Positions 1 through 8,800 of a stretch of DNA of 45,086 bases are shown piece after piece. Position numbers and translations under genes: made by a program. The stretch comes from a virus. The notes below the pieces were generated by a model. It ran no database searches. It was not told the DNA's origin and worked only from the letters and a program-made list of their open reading frames with translations. The stretch spans positions 1-45,086 of IMG/VR virus record IMGVR_UViG_3300043470_001428. One strand, 5' to 3'. How positions within the stretch are numbered: position 1 is the stretch's first letter; each line of letters begins with the position of its first letter.

Positions 1-1
1 T

Positions 2-3000
2 ATTGATTTTGCAAAAAGTCAAGCTGAACAGTTAGAAAAATTAAATGAAGCTGGTTACAGAAACAAGATGATTGCTGAATATATGGCTAAAGATGCTACA
101 TTATCTGATTTAAAAGCTAATGAGATGTATGAAGCTGACCAATTGAATTTTACAATGCTTACAAATTCTTACCAAAAAAGTAAAATGAATTTAGGAGCTA
201 TTGGTAAAGTTGCTATTGGAGTATATGCTAATTATAGTACATTTAATGCTTTACTTCAACAACATCAAGGAGAAGATATTTATATTCAAGATGATTTAGG
301 TAATCCAAAAACTATTCAAATTGGTCATTTTATTAGTGATGGGAAACTTGGTGCTATACAACATATAGAACCAACAGGTTTGTCTGAATCTAAATTAAAA
401 GAATGGAGAGAAAAACACCAAAGAAATATTTCAGAAGCATTTGATGAAAAAATTAATACTGGTACTGATAATGAAAAAGAGCAAGTTCTTGGTAGAGTTG
501 GTGTAGATGAATTTACTATCAATGTAGATGCTAATACAGCATTGAGAGGATTTGGTAAAGATGAAAATGGTAATTCTATTTCTTATTTATTATTATCTCA
601 ACCAATTATTAAAGAATTAAATCAAAGAAGAAAAGAAAGTAAAGGAGTATTAGGAGAATTTATAAATGATAAAAAATTAATCAATGATTTAATTGAATCT
701 TATGGTGCAAATTCAGAATTTGTTTTTGAATTAGGTACTGGAATGGTTAGTGAAGGAACAGATAAAAATCAAGGAGCATTAGGGAAAACTTCTGATACAA
801 GTGCTTTAACAGGTACAAAAATGTTAGAAGGAATAGAAAACAATGGTAAAGATAGAGCAATGCAATTACTTGCTTTAGATGTATATTTAACATTAGAAGA
901 AGAAGCTAAAAAAGTTGCTAAAGTTCAAAAAGTTATTAATACTAATACTCTTGGTAAATCTATGATTGAATCACAATTAAAATATGAAGGTTTGAAAAAA
1001 CTTCCTGATAATGGAGTTATTACAAATGCTCATTTATTAATTGGAGATTATTCTGATACATCTGAAAATCAAAGTGGTGGTTATATGATTGGAAACTATT
1101 ATGTTACACCAAGAACACCACAAGGACAAATTGTAATCAATGGTTTACATTTAGGTAATACTTTATATAGAGATTTCTTTCCATATCAAGATAAGTCAAT
1201 AAATGATGTTGTGAAAGAGATATTGAAAATTCAAGGTAAAGAAGAAAATATTTCTGATAATGCTATAATTGAAAATTTTGAAGAAATTGTTGAAAACATT
1301 AAGAAATTAATTTATTCAAGAAAAGGAAATAATGTATTTAACATTGACCCAAAAGCTAAAAGATATGAATTGTTTATTGATGATGAAAATAATACTTCTT
1401 TATCTACTTACTTAAAAGATTTATCTAAAAATGATGATAAACAATTTAAGAAAGGAATAAAAGAAATGTCTCAAAATGCTTTATTAAAAAGTTTTCAATA
1501 TGAAACAGGATTAGGAGAAGATGAATTATCATTAATCAAATATAATAATACAGCTACTGATAATTTAGATGAAGAGAATTTGTATAATGCTATTCCTGAA
1601 TTGGTTATGGCTAATAAACAATTACCTTTCAGAAATGGACAACCTTATTCTACAGCAGATTTGGCAGAAGATTTAGTAGCTTATTCTTTCTTACAAGGAG
1701 GTATTCAAAAAGCAACTGAATTTGCAAAATTTGTTCCTATTGAAATGCTTGAAAGTATGGGTCAATATCAAGGAGATGTGTTTATGGCAGCAAATCAAAA
1801 ATTGCAAATGTTTAATACTAAACATAACAGTTCTATTAATCTATTTGGTAAAGTGTTAGGTATCAAAGAAGATAGTATGAGTACATTTACTAAACAATAT
1901 TTCCAACATAACCCAAGTAAAGCTCCAAAAGCTAATTTCAAGAATGTTAAAAATAAAAAACAAAATAGTTTTGAGTACAATGTAGAAGATAAAAAATATC
2001 CAGCTTTATTATCTGTAAAAGATAATAAAAGAAATATGCCTGTATCAGTTTCTTTATTTGAACATATAGGTAATGGTTTATATCAAAAAATTGATACATT
2101 GGGTAATATGGGAGTTAGTGAATATGAATTTGGTAATGATAATGTTTCTTCTATCAAGAATTTGAAAAAAAATGTAACACCTAATATTGCAACAGATGAT
2201 AATATAGCTAATGTAAGCAAAAAAACATTTAAAGTTGATGAAAATACTTCTGTAAAAGATTTATTGAATCAGGTGGCAAATACTGAATTATCAGCAGAAT
2301 ATTCTCATATAACAGAAGCTGCTAAATGGTTATTACCTATAATTGGAAATGATAAATTAGTATTAGATTATAATTTAGATGCAGCAGGAAGAACAACAAA
2401 AAATAGTAAAGATGTTACTTTAAATCCTACTCATACATTAAATGTATCAGATGATAAAGCAGCTATGACTTTATTACATGAAGTTATTCATACTGTTACA
2501 GTTAAAGAATTAAGTAATTATTTTGATGAAGCAGGAAATGTAAAAGCTGATGCTCCTAAACATGTTACTAATCTTGTAATAGTATTTAATGAATTTAAAA
2601 AATTGTTACAACCAGAAATAACAGCATTAATAGAGAAAAAAGCTCTTATAGATAATGCTAAAAAAACTGGTCAAACATTACCTTCTAATACTGAATATAC
2701 TGAAAGAGAATTAGGTTTAATCTATGCTGGTACTAACATTAAAGAATTTATTACAGTTGCTTTAACATCTCCAATGTTTCAAGAAGAGATGAATAAAATA
2801 CAATATAAAGCTACTGATAAATCTTTATGGGCAAAATTATCTGATGCTATTTTAAATTTATTAAATAGTGTTTATCCAGGATTGATTAATAATAGTGTAG
2901 CTAAAGAATCTATTATGGCTTCAATGCAATTTATTAGAATGGAAAATAATTTTAGAGAAATTGAAAGTGTAGAAAATATACCTAATGATGTATTTATGGA

Positions 3001-3166
3001 AATGGAAAAAACTCAAGCACAAAGTATTCAGTATGCTCCATTATCTGATAAAAATCAAGTTCAGTTTACTATAGGAGATAATGGTTTTGCTGAAAATGAT
3101 ATGATTGAAAATAATTTCCCTATCTTTGACCAAAATAAAAAAGAAGACCCATTTAATTGTAAATAA
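2..3166 (+). CDS. C-terminal part of a giant virion protein with a zincin motif (5' partial)
   Basis: The frame is open to the left window edge, so the true start lies outside; the first ATG inside is at 68. Counting from it, residues 804-808 read HEVIH, a gluzincin HExxH motif, preceded by a hydrophobic turn (MTLL). A downstream segment NIKEFITVALTSPMFQ (Glu at about 893) fits the third zinc ligand of the zincin domain common in very large phage polyvalent proteins. The rest is mixed alpha/beta, Asn/Lys-rich and unrecognised. It ends 6 bases before the next giant gene, so the two are co-transcribed. In crAss-like phages this + strand block carries giant capsid-packaged proteins including the virion RNA polymerase. 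No DxDGD polymerase motif is visible in this part, so polymerase identity is only possible. The protease-like domain could process virion proteins or act after injection. Confidence 0.75.
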   Translation: MDFAKSQAEQLEKLNEAGYRNKMIAEYMAKDATLSDLKANEMYEADQLNFTMLTNSYQKSKMNLGAIGKVAIGVYANYSTFNALLQQHQGEDIYIQDDLGNPKTIQIGHFISDGKLGAIQHIEPTGLSESKLKEWREKHQRNISEAFDEKINTGTDNEKEQVLGRVGVDEFTINVDANTALRGFGKDENGNSISYLLLSQPIIKELNQRRKESKGVLGEFINDKKLINDLIESYGANSEFVFELGTGMVSEGTDKNQGALGKTSDTSALTGTKMLEGIENNGKDRAMQLLALDVYLTLEEEAKKVAKVQKVINTNTLGKSMIESQLKYEGLKKLPDNGVITNAHLLIGDYSDTSENQSGGYMIGNYYVTPRTPQGQIVINGLHLGNTLYRDFFPYQDKSINDVVKEILKIQGKEENISDNAIIENFEEIVENIKKLIYSRKGNNVFNIDPKAKRYELFIDDENNTSLSTYLKDLSKNDDKQFKKGIKEMSQNALLKSFQYETGLGEDELSLIKYNNTATDNLDEENLYNAIPELVMANKQLPFRNGQPYSTADLAEDLVAYSFLQGGIQKATEFAKFVPIEMLESMGQYQGDVFMAANQKLQMFNTKHNSSINLFGKVLGIKEDSMSTFTKQYFQHNPSKAPKANFKNVKNKKQNSFEYNVEDKKYPALLSVKDNKRNMPVSVSLFEHIGNGLYQKIDTLGNMGVSEYEFGNDNVSSIKNLKKNVTPNIATDDNIANVSKKTFKVDENTSVKDLLNQVANTELSAEYSHITEAAKWLLPIIGNDKLVLDYNLDAAGRTTKNSKDVTLNPTHTLNVSDDKAAMTLLHEVIHTVTVKELSNYFDEAGNVKADAPKHVTNLVIVFNEFKKLLQPEITALIEKKALIDNAKKTGQTLPSNTEYTERELGLIYAGTNIKEFITVALTSPMFQEEMNKIQYKATDKSLWAKLSDAILNLLNSVYPGLINNSVAKESIMASMQFIRMENNFREIESVENIPNDVFMEMEKTQAQSIQYAPLSDKNQVQFTIGDNGFAENDMIENNFPIFDQNKKEDPFNCK

Positions 3167-3172
3167 AAGATT

Positions 3173-6100
3173 ATGAGTTGTAATCCATTAAATAATGTAA
3201 AACAAGACCTTGTAGATAAAGGTCTTGTTTCAAAGGAAAAAAGCTATCTGGTAGATGAAAAGAACTACACAGAGGTTGAACAATTAATTAAAGACTATAA
3301 TGAATTAGCTAAAGAAAAATATGGTTTTACAGATGAATTGATGACTTTGAATCATGTGAAAACACCTGATGCAAAAAATGGTCATATAACAAATTTTCAT
3401 ATAAAATACAATGCTGAAAATTTTCAAAAATTTGAAAAAGTTTTAAATGATTATAATGAAGCAAGAACAAAAGCTGAAAAAGATTTAAGAAATGAAGGTA
3501 GAAAAATTCAAAATTTAGATGATGAATTAAATGATTTAGCTCCAACATTTACAGAAGATGATTTTGAAGATATGCCAAGTAACAGTACAAATACTCCTGT
3601 ATCAAAAACTGTTATACAACCTAATTATAATGATGTTCTTGAACACAAAAGAAAATTACTTATTAATGTTGATAAGACTATTACCAGATTATATAATGAT
3701 AAAAGATTACATGATTCAGTTGAAATAACTAAAAAATTAGCTAAATTCAATTTAATCAAAGATTCTTTAGAAAAAGATATTAAAGATTTTAATAGTAACA
3801 TTGATAAAGTTTCATTAATCAGAGATTTCTTTGAGAAAGATATTCAGACCATAAATGAACTATTAGCAAATCCTACATTAGATAATGTATTTTTAGCAAA
3901 AACTATGTTTGATTATTTAGAAAAAACTAAAAAATCGGAAGCAAAAGATACTGATGTTTTTGCATTAAATAGCAAACAAGAGTTTGAAAAAGAAGTACAA
4001 GATATAATTGATTATATAGAAACACATTTAGAGAAAACTAAAAACAATATTGATGAAACAGTAGATAATATATTCTTACAATTATTAGAAAAGAATGAAG
4101 ATAATTTATCTAAATTATATCCTGGTTTAACTTTGGAAGAAATTAAAGAGGAATTATTAAATAAATTACAAGATATAAACAAAGTTGAATCTTATTTCTT
4201 TACTCAAGGTACTAATTTATTATCAGAAAATAATATTATTGACCAATTGATTACATTAGAATATAAGAGAGAAAAACAAACTCAAAATAATAAAATTCAA
4301 CCTATTATTGAAAGTATTAATAATGGTCTTCCTGCTATTGAAGAAGAATTAAAAAGACAAGGTAAATTCTTTACATTTAGAAAAAAAACAGTATTTGATT
4401 ACAACTGGTTATATAGAAAAGATAAAATTGCTGAACCAGAGCTAATTAGTAAGTTTTCAAAAACTTATGAGAATACTATACATAATCTTCAAAAAAAATA
4501 TCAAGAAGATTTGTATCAAGCAAGAAGTCAAAAAGATTGGGCAGAAGTAGAAAGATTATTAAAAAATAAATTCAATGATTTGAATGATAAGGTAGAATTT
4601 CTAAACTTTACTTTATTACATGATATTTTTGATGACCCTATTTATGATAGTTTTAAAAGAGGAACAACTCAAGAAGCTGATAATTATAAACAAGAAATTA
4701 TAGCAAAAATAGGACAAGAAGAATATGAAAAAGCTGTGGAAAATCAAAGAAACTTATTAGATAAGTATCTAAATGAAGCAGGTTTAATTATACAAGCCAA
4801 ATTGGCAGATGAAAATGTAAATGACCAATCTCAATTATCAGCAGTAGCAAAAGAAAGTATAGAAAATTCATTACAAAGAATCAGTCCTCTTGCCTTCCTT
4901 GATTCTTTTTATGCTGGTCAATCTGGTATGGTAGAACTTAATTATGGTACTCAAAAAGATGCAAAACCTTCTTATATAAAATTTAATGGTTATATTCCTA
5001 AAGTACAAAATAATTTAGGAATAGATACAGGATTTTTTGATGAAAATTTTAAAGACATTGAGAACAATCCAATTATGTATGATTTCTGGAAAAGAATGAA
5101 ACAAGGTGTAGAACTAATAAATGAAAATCTTGTAGATTCAGATTTAAAAGTAAAACACAATTCTATATTGAGTTTTAAAGAAGGTATAACTAAACAAGTA
5201 TTAGATAAATCATTTAAAACACAGTTGAAAGAAGCATTTAGTAAATACACTAATTTACTTGGTTTATTTAAAAGTATAATTAGTGCAAAGAATTATAAAC
5301 ATAATGAATCAGAATATGTTCAACTTGCACATCAAATAAAAACAATAGAAAGTGAGGTAAGTAAAGATTTTGCTTTATTAAAAACTGATGTATCTAATAT
5401 TTTAGGTAAAACCTTGATGGATAACACAGTAATACATTGGAACTCCTTATCTTTAGAACAACAAGATAAAATACTTGCTGTTACAGGTATGCAAAATGCT
5501 ACTGAATTTTTAGATAATTTAGATTCTACAAATGGTATATTTGGAGCAGGAGATTTGAAAATATTTTCTAAAATAAAGAATATGGAACAACAATCTTTGA
5601 ATTTACCAGCAGTAATAAAAGGATTGTTAGAGTTATCAGCAGACCATAAAGCAAGAGCAGCATCAAAAAATGAGACAAACATTTATAGAATGAAAAGTGC
5701 TGACATTTTGACAAAAGATAATGGTTGGCATCAAAAAAAAGATGATGTAAGAGAAAATGAACTAAAAAGACAAGATTTCTTCTATGAAAAAGTAATTCTT
5801 AATAAAAATCAAAAAGACCATCCAGGAGGAGTAAATAATATTAGTACAATATTAAGAACCTCATTAAACAAAGAACATTTTAATGCTCCTGTTGTAGGTA
5901 AAATATTTTATAAGAATTTCAATAAAGAAGAAAAAGGTATCTATGATTCAGCTATTGAGAGAATAAAACAGTTAGAAAATGAAATTTCTCAAACTACTTC
6001 TCCTAAAAAAGTTGAACAATTAAATATTGAAAAAGCTGCTTTACACCAAAGAATTGAATTACTTGGTAAAGACTATATGATTAGTGCTTTATTTGATAAT

Positions 6101-7921
6101 ATAGTAAATAAATTAAGAGTAAAAGTAGGTTTAGGATATAATTTACTTGCTGGAGTAAATAACTATAAACAAGGTTTTATTACTACATTAAATAGAGATG
6201 GAGTATTCTGGCAAAGAGGTAATATTTATCCTGTTCAACATTTTGTTGATTTAGGTTCAATAAGACATGTTAATCCTACCTATAAACAAAAATGGGAAAC
6301 AGCTAAATTATTTATAGAGAAATTAGGTATTGTTGAAACAGGAACTAATGAATTACAGAAAGCAGAAGCTGAAATAAAAAATAGAGCTGGTTGGATGCAA
6401 CCTATGTTTATTACAGAAAAAGTAGAATATCGAAATCAAGCTAAAGGTATATTAGCTATGGCTATGGATGTTGAAATAGAACATGCTACTGAAAAAGATG
6501 CTAATGGAAATCCTGCTAAATATCCTTTATTTAATGGTAGTGATTTTATACCTTATGTTAATAACAATGGTGTTTTAGAATTAAAACCTGAATTTGATAC
6601 TCCAACAAATAGAGAACATTTAATTACTATGACTTCAAAAAATATTTCTGATTGGAAGTTAAATGTTAGAGCTATGAATAATAGTATGAATGGAGATTAT
6701 ACTAAAGAAGGTGTTACAAGAATTAAAGGTAGCTTATTTACAAGACCATTAATGACTTTTAAAACTTGGATTCCAGAATACATAGGAGCAAGATGGAAAT
6801 ATCAACAAAAAAATGTTCTTACTGGAGAAATTGAAACAGGTTTTATGTTATCAAGTTTACTTAATAAGAAAACTTCTGTTGCTGCTGGTTTAATGTTAGC
6901 AACTACAGGAGCATTAGGAATGGTAACAGCTTCACCTATTTTGATTGCTGGTTTTGTTGCTTCTTTAGGATTTGGATTTGGTTATACAAAATATATAGCA
7001 CATAAAAATAGAAACACAACATTAGTTAATAATACTGAACCTATTGCTATAGTACAACAAGCAATGTATTGGTTAAAAATGATTAATCCTGTTGCTTTAG
7101 CTGAAATGCCTATAAATACTATATTTGGTAAAGAACTTATAAAACCTGTTGAGTTTAAATCTGAACATAATCTTACTGACCAAGAAAAGAAAGATTTAAG
7201 AGCAATGGGTAGAAATATGCAACATTTAGCTATACTTATGTTAGTTAAGATTGCTATTCAAGCATTTCTTAAAGATAATGAAGATGATGAACCAAAAGGA
7301 GAAGAAGGTACAGAACAAAGAGCTAAATATGAAGCTCAAAAATTAAGAAGAGCAGAAGGAAATCATACTTATAATTTTCTTGAAAATATGATTACTGGTA
7401 CATTTAATGAATCTTCATTTGGTACAGACCCTGCTGCTTTATGGAAAGCTGGTTCAGAAGGTGGTATTGAAGGACAATTAAAAAGTATAATAAAGTTAGG
7501 TGTTGCTTTATGTAGTCCTACAGAAGAAATTCAAAAAGGACCAAGACAAGGACAAAATAAATTAAGAAATGCAGCAGCATCAATGTTTGTACCTGCTTTA
7601 TTTAGAGATTTAGGACATGATACTTATAGATTTGGATTTGAAAATTCTATGCTTACTGAATGGGATAAATCAGAAGGATTAGATGGTATATTTAATTCTG
7701 ACTTTAAAGATGATAAGAAAGAATTGAAAGAAGAAAAACAATTAAAAATACAAGAACTTCTTGAAGAATATGAAACAGAAAATAATGTAGAATATGATGA
7801 ATTACCAGAAGTAGAACAAGATGTAATTGATAAAGAAATTAAAGAAGAACTTGGAGATGAATTTAAAATAGACAGAGATAATTATGATGAAGAGCAAAAT
7901 AAATCTGTAGATGAAGAATAA
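3173..7921 (+). CDS. Giant virion/cargo protein, 1582 residues
   Basis: A complete 1582-residue frame starting at ATG 3173, six bases after the previous stop. The first 600 residues are strongly helical and charged, with probable coiled coils. The centre is mixed. Residues about 1234-1275 are a long Ala/Gly/Val/Leu-rich hydrophobic stretch (TSVAAGLMLATTGALGMV onward) that could make one or two membrane-inserting helices. The C-terminus is very acidic (Glu/Asp/Lys). No catalytic motif was recognised. Size, strand and position match the giant proteins next to the virion RNA polymerase in crAss-like phages, thought to be packaged in the head and ejected with the DNA. The hydrophobic segment would suit a protein that crosses or lines the host envelope during ejection; that is inference. 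Confidence 0.7.
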   Translation: MSCNPLNNVKQDLVDKGLVSKEKSYLVDEKNYTEVEQLIKDYNELAKEKYGFTDELMTLNHVKTPDAKNGHITNFHIKYNAENFQKFEKVLNDYNEARTKAEKDLRNEGRKIQNLDDELNDLAPTFTEDDFEDMPSNSTNTPVSKTVIQPNYNDVLEHKRKLLINVDKTITRLYNDKRLHDSVEITKKLAKFNLIKDSLEKDIKDFNSNIDKVSLIRDFFEKDIQTINELLANPTLDNVFLAKTMFDYLEKTKKSEAKDTDVFALNSKQEFEKEVQDIIDYIETHLEKTKNNIDETVDNIFLQLLEKNEDNLSKLYPGLTLEEIKEELLNKLQDINKVESYFFTQGTNLLSENNIIDQLITLEYKREKQTQNNKIQPIIESINNGLPAIEEELKRQGKFFTFRKKTVFDYNWLYRKDKIAEPELISKFSKTYENTIHNLQKKYQEDLYQARSQKDWAEVERLLKNKFNDLNDKVEFLNFTLLHDIFDDPIYDSFKRGTTQEADNYKQEIIAKIGQEEYEKAVENQRNLLDKYLNEAGLIIQAKLADENVNDQSQLSAVAKESIENSLQRISPLAFLDSFYAGQSGMVELNYGTQKDAKPSYIKFNGYIPKVQNNLGIDTGFFDENFKDIENNPIMYDFWKRMKQGVELINENLVDSDLKVKHNSILSFKEGITKQVLDKSFKTQLKEAFSKYTNLLGLFKSIISAKNYKHNESEYVQLAHQIKTIESEVSKDFALLKTDVSNILGKTLMDNTVIHWNSLSLEQQDKILAVTGMQNATEFLDNLDSTNGIFGAGDLKIFSKIKNMEQQSLNLPAVIKGLLELSADHKARAASKNETNIYRMKSADILTKDNGWHQKKDDVRENELKRQDFFYEKVILNKNQKDHPGGVNNISTILRTSLNKEHFNAPVVGKIFYKNFNKEEKGIYDSAIERIKQLENEISQTTSPKKVEQLNIEKAALHQRIELLGKDYMISALFDNIVNKLRVKVGLGYNLLAGVNNYKQGFITTLNRDGVFWQRGNIYPVQHFVDLGSIRHVNPTYKQKWETAKLFIEKLGIVETGTNELQKAEAEIKNRAGWMQPMFITEKVEYRNQAKGILAMAMDVEIEHATEKDANGNPAKYPLFNGSDFIPYVNNNGVLELKPEFDTPTNREHLITMTSKNISDWKLNVRAMNNSMNGDYTKEGVTRIKGSLFTRPLMTFKTWIPEYIGARWKYQQKNVLTGEIETGFMLSSLLNKKTSVAAGLMLATTGALGMVTASPILIAGFVASLGFGFGYTKYIAHKNRNTTLVNNTEPIAIVQQAMYWLKMINPVALAEMPINTIFGKELIKPVEFKSEHNLTDQEKKDLRAMGRNMQHLAILMLVKIAIQAFLKDNEDDEPKGEEGTEQRAKYEAQKLRRAEGNHTYNFLENMITGTFNESSFGTDPAALWKAGSEGGIEGQLKSIIKLGVALCSPTEEIQKGPRQGQNKLRNAAASMFVPALFRDLGHDTYRFGFENSMLTEWDKSEGLDGIFNSDFKDDKKELKEEKQLKIQELLEEYETENNVEYDELPEVEQDVIDKEIKEELGDEFKIDRDNYDEEQNKSVDEE

Positions 7922-7946
7922 AAAAAAGTAAAAGTGAGGTAATAAA

Positions 7947-7996
7947 AAATGCACACATTTTCCGAAAATATAGTAAAATGGAAAATGTGTGCATTT
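7947..7996. terminator. 17-bp hairpin between convergent blocks
   Basis: Perfect 17-bp inverted repeat: left arm 7947-7963, right arm 7980-7996, 16-base loop. It lies 26 bases after the last + strand giant gene and faces the - strand tRNA array. It is probably a bidirectional terminator separating convergent transcription units. No long T run follows on either strand, so termination strength is uncertain. Confidence 0.65.
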
Positions 7997-8076
7997 ATAT
8001 TGTGTAAAAAACTACTCATTAGGGTGAACATCTTTTAATTATAGGATTCCTACCTATCCTAAATCTTGTAGTTTAG

Positions 8077-8149
8077 TGGGAAGACCAGGAGTTGAACCTG
8101 AATGGCTGGTTCTTCAAACCAGTGCATTGACCACCTATGCTATCTTCCC
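8077..8149 (-). tRNA. tRNA-Phe (GAA)
   Basis: Full cloverleaf on the minus strand: acceptor GGGAAGA pairs with TCTTCCC, D stem GCAT/ATGC with a GG-containing loop, anticodon stem CTGGT/ACCAG with loop TTGAAGA (anticodon GAA), T arm TCAGG-TTCAACT-CCTGG. The CCA end is not encoded. It is the last member of the array. Confidence 0.93.
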
Positions 8150-8153
8150 TTAT

Positions 8154-8244
8154 AAAATAATAAATACCGAATTAATCAAAATTCTTATGTTGTATTGCTT
8201 CCAACCACTCATACAAAACCATTGGGTAGGTTATTTATTATTTT
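8154..8244 (-). other. Structured spacer between tRNAs, closed by a 15-bp helix
   Basis: The gap between tRNA-Phe and tRNA-Glu is closed by an inverted repeat of 15 bp with one bulge (8154-8168 with 8229-8244). A nested 6-bp stem TTGTAT/ATACAA lies inside (8190-8195 with 8211-8216). There is no T-loop consensus and no anticodon arm, so it is not a normal tRNA. It could be a processing hairpin for the flanking tRNAs or a separate small RNA. The outer arms are AT-only apart from a GG/CC pair, so part of the match may be compositional. Confidence 0.3.
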
Positions 8245-8247
8245 TTG

Positions 8248-8319
8248 TACTGCATAGGGGATTTGAACCCCTGACCTCACATAGAAAGTGTGATGTGATA
8301 ACCCCTTCACTAATGCAGC
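8248..8319 (-). tRNA. tRNA-Glu (TTC)
   Basis: Cloverleaf of 72 bases: acceptor GCTGCAT pairs with ATGCAGT (one G-U pair), D stem GTGA/TCAC, anticodon stem TCACA/TGTGA, loop CTTTCTA with anticodon TTC, T arm AGGGG-TTCAAAT-CCCCT. Position 37 is T rather than the usual purine. CCA is not encoded. Confidence 0.88.
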
Positions 8320-8325
8320 AAATTG

Positions 8326-8396
8326 TAAATCTAACTGGATTTGAACCAATACAAACAGCTCCAAAAACTGTTGTGCTACCATTACACCATAGATTT
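8326..8396 (-). tRNA. tRNA-Gln (TTG)
   Basis: Cloverleaf of 71 bases: acceptor AAATCTA with TAGATTT, D stem GTGT/GCAC, anticodon stem ACAGT/GCTGT, loop TTTTGGA with anticodon TTG, T arm ATTGG-TTCAAAT-CCAGT. CCA is not encoded. It sits 6 bases upstream of tRNA-Glu in the transcript. Confidence 0.92.
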
Positions 8397-8400
8397 AATT

Positions 8401-8468
8401 TGATATACTATTTTTCCCATTAATTGTAGCCTATTTAGTTTATCCACAGTTGCTTACTCCGTATATCA
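8401..8468 (-). other. tRNA-sized element closed by 8-bp terminal helix, not a tRNA
   Basis: A 68-base stretch inside the tRNA array is closed by a perfect 8-bp helix, TGATATAC (8401-8408) with GTATATCA (8461-8468). The size and terminal stem imitate a tRNA, but there is no GTTCRA T-loop and no clear cloverleaf. Its 5' part on the minus strand, GGAGTAAGCA, also occurs at the 5' end of the tmRNA-like RNA near 40232. It may be a decayed tRNA or a distinct small RNA. Confidence 0.35.
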
Positions 8469-8486
8469 GGGAACACTATCTGTTTG

Positions 8487-8558
8487 CTGATGATGTAGGA
8501 CTTGAACCTACAACCTTCTGATTAACAGTCAGATGCTCTACCATTGAGCTAATCACCA
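8487..8558 (-). tRNA. tRNA-Asn (GTT)
   Basis: Cloverleaf of 72 bases: acceptor TGGTGAT with ATCATCA (one G-U), D stem GCTC/GAGC with loop AATGGTA, anticodon stem TCTGA/TCAGA, loop CTGTTAA with anticodon GTT, T arm GTAGG-TTCAAGT-CCTAC, discriminator G. CCA is not encoded. Confidence 0.94.
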
Positions 8559-8568
8559 ATTTATTTTG

Positions 8569-8637
8569 TGGGAGTAGAAGGCATCGAACCTACTATTTGA
8601 GCTTTTACAGAGCTGGTTTCTCCAAAGAATTACTCCC
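8569..8637 (-). tRNA. tRNA-Tyr-like (GTA), degenerate arms
   Basis: Acceptor GGGAGTA pairs perfectly with TACTCCC, and the loop CTGTAAA gives anticodon GTA. The anticodon stem has only four good pairs (AGCT/AGCT), the T stem GTAGG/CCTTC carries a mismatch, the D arm is very short (TTC/GAA), and the long variable arm of bacterial tRNA-Tyr is missing. It is either a diverged phage tRNA-Tyr or a decaying gene. It is first in the array, directly after the hairpin at 8644-8673. Confidence 0.55.
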
Positions 8638-8643
8638 AAAACA

Positions 8644-8673
8644 AAAAATCCTCTATGTCAGTAGAGGATTTTT
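8644..8673 (-). terminator. Intrinsic terminator upstream of the tRNA array
   Basis: Perfect 11-bp stem: arm 8644-8654, arm 8663-8673, 8-base loop. On the minus strand it is followed by a T run and then by the first tRNA. It ends the short transcript that starts near 8763; the tRNAs then need readthrough or processing from it, or a promoter not recognised here. Confidence 0.75.
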
Positions 8674-8693
8674 AAACAAGATATAAATATTAA

Positions 8694-8765
8694 TTATACC
8701 AAATCATCCTCCTTGAGATTGCTCTCATGGTTAAAATTGAATTGATATGATTGATTTGTTTTCAT
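8694..8765 (-). CDS. Possible 23-residue leaderless peptide, or a small RNA
   Basis: ATG at 8765 opens a frame of 23 codons to TAA at 8694. It starts only a few bases after a TATATTTG promoter box, so a transcript would be nearly leaderless, and it ends about 20 bases before a strong terminator. The same RNA contains a TGAGA/TCTCA stem with a GCAA tetraloop (8714-8727) followed by AAGGAGG, a Shine-Dalgarno-like run unusual in Bacteroidota. A non-coding regulatory RNA of about 120 bases is an equally good reading. Confidence 0.3.
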   Translation of the reverse strand: MKTNQSYQFNFNHESNLKEDDLV

Positions 8766-8769
8766 GCTG

Positions 8770-8777
8770 CAAATATA
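8770..8777 (-). promoter_or_regulatory. Bacteroidota-type -7 box TATATTTG
   Basis: TATATTTG on the minus strand matches the TAnnTTTG -7 element of Bacteroidota promoters. It lies just upstream of the small unit at 8644-8765 and may also feed the tRNA array by readthrough. A matching TTTG about 19 bases upstream was not seen. Confidence 0.5.
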
Positions 8778-8800
8778 TAAAGTTTTATTTAATAAAAAAA

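Noticed and set aside
8042-8061. TAGGAT/ATCCTA hairpin as a terminator of the tRNA array
   Set aside because: The stem is only six pairs and no T run follows on the minus strand; the hairpin at 7947-7996 is a better candidate.
8076-8423. 115-codon plus-strand frame across the tRNA array
   Set aside because: It runs antisense through three tRNA genes; the open frame follows from tRNA sequence, not coding.
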